This document shows positions 1 to 4,464 of a DNA stretch of 5,813 nucleotides, piece by piece. Under the pieces are notes generated by a model. The model saw only the letters and a program-made list of their open reading frames with translations, did no database searches and was not told where the DNA came from. The DNA lies in NCBI GenBank assembly GCA_937942965.1, contig CALDGN010000230.1, positions 1 to 5,813 of the forward strand, given 5' to 3'. Made by a program: the position numbers and the translations under genes. The stretch comes from an uncultured Acidimicrobiales bacterium (GTDB taxonomy: Bacteria; Actinomycetota; Acidimicrobiia; Acidimicrobiales; UBA10347). Within the stretch, counting starts at the first letter, position 1, and each line of letters begins with the position of its first letter.

Positions 1-690
1 GTCGGCGACCAGGTGGTCGGCGCAACCCTCGATCAGGCCAAGGCCATCGTTGATGCGCTCGTGCCGTTCCATGCCGAGTGGTGGGGCCACGCCGACCTCG
101 ATGCGATGGAGTGGCTACCCCGACCCGACGCACCGCAATACGTCGCCGCCGTTCCGGGGATCTACGCAGCCGGGCTCGAACCGCTCCAGCAGAACTGGAG
201 CGACCGGGTCTCGGCCGAGTCAATCGAGTTGGCGCTGGCGCTGGCTCCGAAGTTCGAGGAGCTGTTGCTTCGCACGGCGACTGGGCCGGCCACACTCATC
301 CACACCGACACGCGCTTGGACAACATCTTCTTCGCCCGAGACGGTTCCGACGACATCGCGTTCATCGACTTCCAACTCGCACTCGCCGGTCGAGGTGTCG
401 CCGACTTGGCCTACATGATCGGCACGAGCGTGCCCCGTGACATCGCCGCCCAGAACTGGGAAGGCCTGTTGCTGCGCTGGCACGACGGCATCTGCGATCG
501 AGGCATCGACTACTCGTGGGACGACGCCGTCCAGCACTACCGCGAGGCTGCGCTCTATTACTTGTCCGGAGCGATGTCACTCATCGGCACATTCGACGCC
601 GGCAATGACCGTGGCGCAGCGATGGCCGAGGCGTACTCGACCCGGATCCTGGCCCACGTCGTCGACATCGACGCCGGGCAGGTGCTGTAG
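1..690 (+). CDS. APH-fold phosphotransferase (kinase-like), C-terminal part, 5' end outside window
   Basis: This is the C-terminal 229 residues of an aminoglycoside phosphotransferase/choline kinase-fold protein. The frame is open to the left edge, so the gene starts upstream and the GTG at 13 is internal. The Brenner-type catalytic loop is HTDTRLDN at visible residues 101-108, with H101, catalytic-base candidate D103 and metal-binding N108. The metal-binding aspartate follows in FIDFQ (D123), and then GRGVADLAY, a stretch typical of this family. The N-terminal lobe with the ATP-binding lysine is not in the window. Family members phosphorylate small hydroxylated molecules. Many actinobacterial copies sit near acyl-CoA dehydrogenase and SDR genes and resemble the kinase domain of ACAD10, so a metabolic kinase is more likely than antibiotic resistance; this is inference. 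Its stop lies two bases before the SDR start, so the two genes are probably co-transcribed. The fold call is firm, the substrate unknown. Confidence 0.88.
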   Translation, partial: VGDQVVGATLDQAKAIVDALVPFHAEWWGHADLDAMEWLPRPDAPQYVAAVPGIYAAGLEPLQQNWSDRVSAESIELALALAPKFEELLLRTATGPATLIHTDTRLDNIFFARDGSDDIAFIDFQLALAGRGVADLAYMIGTSVPRDIAAQNWEGLLLRWHDGICDRGIDYSWDDAVQHYREAALYYLSGAMSLIGTFDAGNDRGAAMAEAYSTRILAHVVDIDAGQVL

Positions 691-692
691 CG

Positions 693-1460
693 ATGGGCAT
701 CCTCGACGACTTCTCGTTGGCCGGACGCAAGGCGGTCGTCACCGGCGGCGGCAAAGGCATCGGGCGCGGCATCGCGCTCTGTTTGGCCGAGGCCGGAGCC
801 GATGTGCTCGTGACCTCGCGCACCCAAGCCGATGTCGACTCGGTCGCCGCCGAGATCGCTGCGCTCGGCGTAACTGGCGTGGGATTCGCCGCCGACGTGA
901 CGGCAGAAGACGCCCTCGACGGCGTCGCCGCTGCAGCCCACGACCAACTTGGCGGACTCGACATCTGGGTCAACAACGCGGGAGGGCTTCCTGACGGAAC
1001 GCCCCGCTACCTCACTCGCACCGAGCGGTCGCATTGGCAGGCACAGGTCGACCTCAACCTGACGGCCGTGTGGGAAGGCGCCGTCGTGGCAGCTCGCCAC
1101 ATGGGCGACGGCGGATCGATCATCAACATCTCTTCGGAGACCGCCCGAGGCGCCGCCAACAAGAATGGCCCGTACGCCGCGTCGAAGGCAGCCGTGAACT
1201 CGCTCACCCAGACGCTGTCCGTCGAGCTGGCACCCGCGATCCGGGTGAACGCCGTGTCGCCCGGGCCGATCCCGACGGAGAACTTCATCGAGAGTGTCGG
1301 CTACGAGGGCGACCGCAAAGAGATGATCGACAAGCAGCTACGCATCCCGCTTCGCCGCATCGGCGACGAGCGCGACATCGGCAGCGCCTGTGTCTTTCTC
1401 GCCTCGCCCGCCGCCAGCTGGATCACCGGCCAAGTCCTTCTCGTCAACGGCGGCCGCTAG
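693..1460 (+). CDS. SDR family NAD(P)-dependent oxidoreductase
   Basis: A complete 255-residue classical short-chain dehydrogenase/reductase, the usual length for the FabG/glucose-dehydrogenase-like group. The Rossmann cofactor motif TGGGKGIG is at residues 17-24, NNAG at 94-97, and the catalytic tetrad is N122, S148, Y161 and K165 (YAASK). PGP at 190-192 and a C-terminal VNGG complete the family pattern. R43 at the end of the second beta strand (TSR) suggests NADP(H) preference, which is inference. The enzyme should interconvert a hydroxyl and a carbonyl on a small or acyl substrate in the cytoplasm; the substrate cannot be read from sequence. The ATG at 693 follows the kinase stop by two bases, with a weak AGGTG ribosome-binding site at 680-684 inside the upstream gene. 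This points to translational coupling in one operon. Nothing is truncated or missing. Confidence 0.95.
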   Translation: MGILDDFSLAGRKAVVTGGGKGIGRGIALCLAEAGADVLVTSRTQADVDSVAAEIAALGVTGVGFAADVTAEDALDGVAAAAHDQLGGLDIWVNNAGGLPDGTPRYLTRTERSHWQAQVDLNLTAVWEGAVVAARHMGDGGSIINISSETARGAANKNGPYAASKAAVNSLTQTLSVELAPAIRVNAVSPGPIPTENFIESVGYEGDRKEMIDKQLRIPLRRIGDERDIGSACVFLASPAASWITGQVLLVNGGR

Positions 1461-1526
1461 ACAGCCCACACAGCACCTGCATCGACGAACGGTGCCTGAC
1501 ACCCGTTCGGTTGGCATGATGTCGGC
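1461..1526 (+). promoter_or_regulatory. Intergenic region with dyad and possible leaderless promoter ahead of the cupin gene
   Basis: The 66 bases between the SDR stop and the cupin start hold an imperfect inverted repeat at 1486-1509. The left arm is CGAACGGTG (1486-1494), the spacer CCTGA, and the right arm CACCCGTTCG (1500-1509); the arms pair fully except for one extra C. No T-tract follows, so a standard intrinsic terminator is not evident. A -10-like hexamer CATGAT at 1515-1520 lies six bases before the ATG at 1527, and no purine-rich Shine-Dalgarno is visible. That fits a leaderless transcript beginning at or near the ATG. The dyad would then overlap the -35 region and could be an operator. 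It could instead be a terminator stem for the SDR operon or a copy of a dispersed repeat. The promoter itself is inference. Confidence 0.4.
1486..1509. repeat. Imperfect inverted repeat between SDR and cupin genes
   Basis: The arms CGAACGGTG and CACCCGTTCG flank a five-base centre CCTGA, with one bulged base. The inner part GGTGCCTGACACC is itself nearly symmetrical. It begins 26 bases after the SDR stop codon and ends 17 bases before the cupin ATG. It may act as an operator, as a stem-loop at the 3' end of the SDR transcript, or be one copy of a genome-wide repeat. There is no second copy in this window. Confidence 0.6.
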
Positions 1527-1883
1527 ATGGCTGAACTCATTCCATCTCCGTTCCTGGTTCCTGGTGTCGAGCCCAAGGTGATTCAGGAGTTCGTCGGTGG
1601 CGTGAACACGGGCAACACCGACATGAGCATCGCTCGGATGATCGCTCCTGGCGGCTGGACCGAGCCGGGGCAACGGCCCGAGTTCGACGAGGTCACGCTC
1701 GTGCTCAAGGGCGAGGTCCGGGTCGAGACTGAGGGCGAGACCTTCGATGTTCCCGCCGGCCAAGCGATCACGATGAAGGCGGGTGAATGGGTCCGCTACA
1801 GCACACCGCATCCCGACGGCGCCGAGTACATCGCCGTGTGCACCCCGGCCTTCTCGCCGGACACGGTCAACCGCGACGAGTAG
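1527..1883 (+). CDS. Small cupin-domain protein lacking the canonical metal-binding histidines
   Basis: A complete 118-residue single-domain cupin. Cupin motif 1 is recognisable from E55 followed six residues later by G62 (E-x6-G, in FDEVTLVLKG), and motif 2 from PAGQAITMKAGEWVRY (residues 76-91). The residues normally filled by the three histidines are replaced: Q49 and P51 in the HxH position, and V89 in the motif 2 position. Only acidic residues such as E52, D54 and E55 remain as possible ligands. The conserved-looking blocks around RPEFDE and GEWVRYSTP suggest a real subfamily and not a decayed gene. Family members range from metal enzymes to ligand-binding proteins. With this ligand loss, metal-dependent dioxygenase chemistry looks unlikely and a binding or non-metal isomerase role is possible (inference). 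The ATG is preceded by no clear Shine-Dalgarno. The stop lies three bases from the stop of the convergent aminotransferase. Confidence 0.88.
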   Translation: MAELIPSPFLVPGVEPKVIQEFVGGVNTGNTDMSIARMIAPGGWTEPGQRPEFDEVTLVLKGEVRVETEGETFDVPAGQAITMKAGEWVRYSTPHPDGAEYIAVCTPAFSPDTVNRDE

Positions 1884-1886
1884 CTG

Positions 1887-3140
1887 TCACACTGCAGCGC
1901 TGAGCTGGTTGGCCGCTGCGCCAAGCTGGATGATTGCCGCACCGAGCTGGTTCGGGGTCGCGGTTGCGTAGCTGAAGCGGGCGTGGCGGGCGAGATCTCG
2001 CTCGACCGCGAATGCGTTTCCGGGGACGAAGCACACGTTGTGCGCCAGCGCTCGATGCAACAGCTCACCTGTGTCGTCAACATCGGCGAAGCGAACCCAG
2101 ACGAACATGCCTCCGGCCGGACGGTTGCAGGCGACCCGGGCACCGAAGGCCCGTTCTAAGGCGACGAGCAACGCGTCGCGTTTAGCTGCATAGGAAACGC
2201 GCAGTCCACCGAGGTGAGGTTCGAGCCAATCCGATCCGAGCGCTTCGGCCACGATCAGTTGGTTCAGGCTGGACGTGTGCAAGTCGGTCGACTGCTTCGC
2301 CGTGACGATCGCATCGGTCAGCCACTGTGGACCGGCGAGGGCACCGACTCGCAGGCCGGGCGCCAGGATCTTCGACACGCTGCGAAGCCGCACGGTCAGC
2401 TCTGGGTCTCCGGGCATGAGCGATGGCTCGGTGTGGATCCAGAGGTCGCGGTACGGATCGTCCTCGACGACAACAAAGCCGTAGCGAGCAGACAGTTCGG
2501 CCATACGAACCCGCCGCTCCTCGCTCAGCGAGGCGCCGGTCGGATTGTGAAAGTTCGGGACCAGGTAGCAGAGCTTCGGACGCAGACCGTGGGCGAGCAG
2601 ATCCTCGAGCGCGTCGACCTGCATGCCCTCGGCGTCGACCGGAACCGCGTACAGCGATGCGCCGTGGGCACGGAAGACCTGCAGCGCGCCGAGGTAATCC
2701 GGATCGCTCACGACGATGGCGTCGCCCGGATCGAGCAGCACCCGCGCCAACAGATCGAGCGCCTGCTGCGAGCCCGTCGTGACGACGATGTCGTCGGCGT
2801 CGACGCGCAGGTCGCCCTCGCCGCTCAGGCGCGTAGCAAAGGCAGAACGGGTCGCTTCGGTCCCGCGGGTTTCTCCATACTGCAGCGACGCGACGGGCTG
2901 CTCGGCGAGCACCTTCGCCGTCGCCGCCCGCAACGAGGCGATCGGGAAGCGCTGCGGATCAGGAAGACCCCCGGCCAACGAGATCATGCCCGGGCGTGCC
3001 GCCTGCTCGAGTAGATCACGGATGGCCGATGACGGGGTCGACGCGCTGGTACGAGAAAGCGCTGGTCGACTCAGCGCAGGCCGGCTGAGCGCAGGCGTCG
3101 CGGTGGTGGGTCGCATGGCGAGAGACGTTGCAAGAGACAC
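1887..3140 (-). CDS. PLP-dependent fold-type I aminotransferase (class I/II, 2-aminoadipate/MocR-like group)
   Basis: A 417-residue aminotransferase when started at the GTG at 3140. This start is chosen because AAGGTGG (3151-3145) lies four bases upstream. An ATG at 3116 is the alternative; upstream readthrough to 3296 gives non-family sequence. Visible landmarks are LAGGLPDP (56-62), LQYGETRG (86-93), the cofactor-phosphate region TTGSQQALDL (121-130), PNFHNPTG (195-202, with N199), EDDPY (226-230, with D228 and Y230), the Schiff-base lysine K257 in SVSKILAPGLRVG, and the likely carboxylate-binding R388 in ARFSYA. The enzyme should transfer an amino group between an amino acid and a 2-oxo acid; specificity is not readable. 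It lacks the GntR DNA-binding domain of true MocR proteins. Oddities are three PALSR units at 16-30 and three NQLGAA-type heptads at 397-417. It is divergent from the XRE regulator, which probably controls it. Confidence 0.92.
   Translation of the reverse strand: MSLATSLAMRPTTATPALSRPALSRPALSRTSASTPSSAIRDLLEQAARPGMISLAGGLPDPQRFPIASLRAATAKVLAEQPVASLQYGETRGTEATRSAFATRLSGEGDLRVDADDIVVTTGSQQALDLLARVLLDPGDAIVVSDPDYLGALQVFRAHGASLYAVPVDAEGMQVDALEDLLAHGLRPKLCYLVPNFHNPTGASLSEERRVRMAELSARYGFVVVEDDPYRDLWIHTEPSLMPGDPELTVRLRSVSKILAPGLRVGALAGPQWLTDAIVTAKQSTDLHTSSLNQLIVAEALGSDWLEPHLGGLRVSYAAKRDALLVALERAFGARVACNRPAGGMFVWVRFADVDDTGELLHRALAHNVCFVPGNAFAVERDLARHARFSYATATPNQLGAAIIQLGAAANQLSAAV
1890..1952 (-). repeat. 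Three 21-base tandem units encoding the aminotransferase C-terminus
   Basis: Units lie at 1890-1910, 1911-1931 and 1932-1952. Read on the minus strand they encode NQLGAAI, IQLGAAA and NQLSAAV, the last seven residues ending directly at the TGA. The units differ at several bases, so the repeat is not a recent slip. The protein repeat is heptad-like with leucine at a fixed position, which would extend or cap the terminal helix of the enzyme. Confidence 0.8.
3051..3095 (-). repeat. Three 15-base tandem units encoding PALSR near the aminotransferase N-terminus
   Basis: On the minus strand the units are CCTGCGCTCAGCCGG, CCTGCGCTGAGTCGA and CCAGCGCTTTCTCGT. Each encodes PALSR (residues 16-30 from the GTG start). 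The changes between units are mostly synonymous, so the peptide has been kept while the DNA drifted. The segment precedes the catalytic fold and is probably a flexible N-terminal arm. Confidence 0.8.
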
Positions 3141-3144
3141 TGTG

Positions 3145-3151
3145 CCACCTT
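3145..3151 (-). promoter_or_regulatory. Ribosome-binding site deciding the aminotransferase start
   Basis: AAGGTGG on the minus strand is followed by four bases and then GTG at 3140. No comparable site precedes the ATG at 3116, so the GTG start is preferred and the protein keeps a short extra leader MSLATSLA. Confidence 0.6.
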
Positions 3152-3186
3152 GCGTCAGGTCGAGCCTGGCGGGAAGCCCCCGCTGA

Positions 3187-3206
3187 TGGTGGTACCACCA
3201 GTGGTA
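3187..3206. promoter_or_regulatory. Nested palindromes, candidate operator
   Basis: The 20 bases contain a perfect 14-base palindrome (3187-3200) and an overlapping 6-2-6 inverted repeat (3193-3206). GTGGTA therefore occurs twice in direct orientation (3189-3194, 3201-3206), one turn-like 12 bases apart, with TACCAC between. The half-sites fit TGGTNNNACCA, the general pattern known for FadR-type GntR regulators. The regulator encoded next door, however, is XRE-type. Either it binds here as overlapping dimers or an unlinked GntR protein does. The position between candidate -35 and -10 elements would suit repression. Confidence 0.5.
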
Positions 3207-3251
3207 GGACAATTCTCTGCGATCCCGGCCGGGACACGTCATGCTGGAGCG

Positions 3252-4016
3252 GTGCGAGCCCAGGACCTCGGCAACTTCCTGCGAACCCGGCGTCAACGTC
3301 TTGATCCGCGCACCGTCGGCATGCCGTCTGGCTCGAACCGGCGCACTCCCGGTCTACGCCGCGAGGAAGTCGCTGTGCTCGCGGGTGTCGGCGTCTCGTG
3401 GCTCACCCGACTGGAACAGGGGCGGGCCAACAGCGTGTCCGCCGAAGTACTTGATGGTCTCGCCTCGGCATTGCGATTGAGCCCGACCGAACGTCAGCAC
3501 CTGTTCAGCCTGGCGGGCGTGCGCCTGCCGAACCGGGCCGCCGACGTCGATCCGACCGAGAGTCACCGGCGACTCGTCAATGGGCTCGATCCGAATCCGG
3601 CCTATCTCATGGACCATCACTGGAACCTGGTCGCATGGAACGCAGCCGAAGAAGGCCTGTTTCCGTTGCTGCGCGACGCCGGGCCGAATCCGAACCTGCT
3701 GCGGTTGTTCCTCGAGCACGAGGAGCTGCGCGAGTTCATCGACGACTGGCCGCTCGAAATCGAACGCCTAACTCGACAGTTCCGCGCCCACCTCGCCGAC
3801 TACCCGAGCGACGTGCTCCACGAGCTCTCGGTCGAGCTGCGGGCTCGACATCGTGACTTCAGCGATGCGTGGGACCGCCACGACGTAGCCCCGCTGGCGC
3901 CCCACATCCGGGTCATCAACCATCCCGATGGCGAGCGGCGGTTCGATCAGCACCGGTTGACGCTCCCCGACCACCCGGGTTGGCTACTTGTGCTCTTCGT
4001 GCCGATCAACGATTGA
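3252..4016 (+). CDS. XRE-family transcriptional regulator with MmyB-like ligand-binding domain
   Basis: A 254-residue DNA-binding regulator from the GTG at 3252. Residues 5-80 form the XRE helix-turn-helix, including RRTPGLRREEVAVLAGVGVSW (30-50) and LEQGR (54-58), hallmarks of this actinobacterial group. Residues about 105-250 match the MmyB-type ligand-binding domain (PAYLMDHHWNLVAWNAAEE at 116-134, FLEHEELREF, and the closing HPGWLLVLFVPI), a PAS-like fold. The GTG start is chosen because family proteins begin a few residues before LGNFLRTRR. A longer frame from ATG 3186 would translate through the operator-like palindrome and adds no family sequence. The Shine-Dalgarno GGAG (3246-3249) is only two bases from the GTG, unusually tight. 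Divergence from the aminotransferase suggests autoregulation and control of that gene, perhaps by an amino or oxo acid or a fatty-acid-like ligand (inference). The 3' end overlaps the convergent VOC gene by 11 bases. Confidence 0.93.
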   Translation: MRAQDLGNFLRTRRQRLDPRTVGMPSGSNRRTPGLRREEVAVLAGVGVSWLTRLEQGRANSVSAEVLDGLASALRLSPTERQHLFSLAGVRLPNRAADVDPTESHRRLVNGLDPNPAYLMDHHWNLVAWNAAEEGLFPLLRDAGPNPNLLRLFLEHEELREFIDDWPLEIERLTRQFRAHLADYPSDVLHELSVELRARHRDFSDAWDRHDVAPLAPHIRVINHPDGERRFDQHRLTLPDHPGWLLVLFVPIND

Positions 4017-4464
4017 CGTGTGCGGCTTCGACCGACGCATAGAAGCCGCGTAGCCCCTCGGACCCTTCGTAGATCTCGATGAGGTGACCGAGCGTCTCCC
4101 GTGCGTCGTGGAACGAGAAGTCGGTCGAGCCGGCTTTGGCGGTGAGCACAGCGTCGAAGCCAGCTGCAGTGAGCTCGTCAGTTGCATCGGCGAACGAATC
4201 GACGAAGAACGCCATGTGGTGCAGTCCGAGCTGAGCAAGTGACGCCGGGGCGTGGACGTGAACGAGTTCGACCATCACGCTCCCCCACCATCCATAGGCC
4301 GACGAGTGATCGAACCAGGACGGCTCGACCTCGATGTGCTCGCGGACGATGAATGGGCCAGCACCCTTGGCTTCCCACTCGACGACGGCAGCGCCAAGGT
4401 CATCAACCCCGTACGCGATCTGCACCGGCCCACCGGCGAGGCACGCCAGCGAGCTGACACTCAC
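4006..4464 (-). CDS. VOC (glyoxalase/bleomycin-resistance fold) protein
   Basis: A 152-residue two-module vicinal-oxygen-chelate protein. The first module starts with PVQIAYGVDDL (13-23) and the second with LHHMAFFVDSF (81-91). Aligning the modules puts Q15 opposite H83, and with E66 (VMVELV) and E130 (HLIEIYE) this gives a complete Q/E/H/E metal set like that of glyoxalase I. A metal-dependent lyase, isomerase, epimerase or dioxygenase is therefore plausible. The GAGPFIVREHI and FDHSSAYGWWG blocks suggest a defined subfamily whose substrate I do not know. The GTG start overlaps the stop of the upstream molybdoenzyme in a GTGA arrangement, indicating translational coupling and probably shared pathway. 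No independent promoter is expected. The gene end runs 11 bases into the convergent XRE gene. Confidence 0.88.
   Translation of the reverse strand: MSVSSLACLAGGPVQIAYGVDDLGAAVVEWEAKGAGPFIVREHIEVEPSWFDHSSAYGWWGSVMVELVHVHAPASLAQLGLHHMAFFVDSFADATDELTAAGFDAVLTAKAGSTDFSFHDARETLGHLIEIYEGSEGLRGFYASVEAAHVNR

Larger units (their letters stand above)
3141..3251. promoter_or_regulatory. Divergent promoter region between aminotransferase and XRE regulator
   Basis: The 111 bases separate the two divergent start codons and hold no gene. A perfect palindrome TGGTGGTACCACCA (3187-3200) overlaps a second inverted repeat, TACCAC-CA-GTGGTA (3193-3206). A plus-strand -10-like GACAAT sits at 3208-3213, just right of it. 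On the minus strand TTGTCC (3212-3207) could be a -35 for the aminotransferase, though its -10 is weak. A second perfect palindrome TCCCGGCCGGGA lies at 3223-3234. A small stem GCGGG/CCCGC (3169-3183) would fall in the aminotransferase 5' leader. The promoter hexamers are weak matches and are inference; the palindromes are seen directly. Confidence 0.5.

Noticed and set aside
1..690. Antibiotic resistance role for the APH-fold protein
   Set aside because: The fold is shared by many metabolic kinases, and the SDR partner and lack of any mobile element argue against a resistance gene; sequence alone does not support it.
558..1100. Minus-strand open frame of 180 codons across the kinase-SDR junction
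   Set aside because: It spans two well supported plus-strand genes and has no family-like sequence.
2214..3014. Plus-strand open frame of 266 codons opposite the aminotransferase
   Set aside because: Antisense shadow; the minus strand carries all the aminotransferase motifs and this frame has none.
1887..3140. MocR-type regulator
   Set aside because: MocR proteins carry an N-terminal GntR winged helix; here only a short repeat-bearing arm precedes the aminotransferase fold.
3150..3251. Upstream in-frame TTG and ATG starts (3150, 3186) for the XRE regulator
   Set aside because: The added peptide lies over the palindromic control region and does not look like family sequence; the typical N-terminus begins at about 3252.
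3141..3296. N-terminal extension of the aminotransferase frame, overlapping the divergent regulator
   Set aside because: The extra residues resemble neither an aminotransferase arm nor a GntR DNA-binding domain, and would place the start inside the XRE gene. The GTG at 3140 has a good ribosome-binding site.
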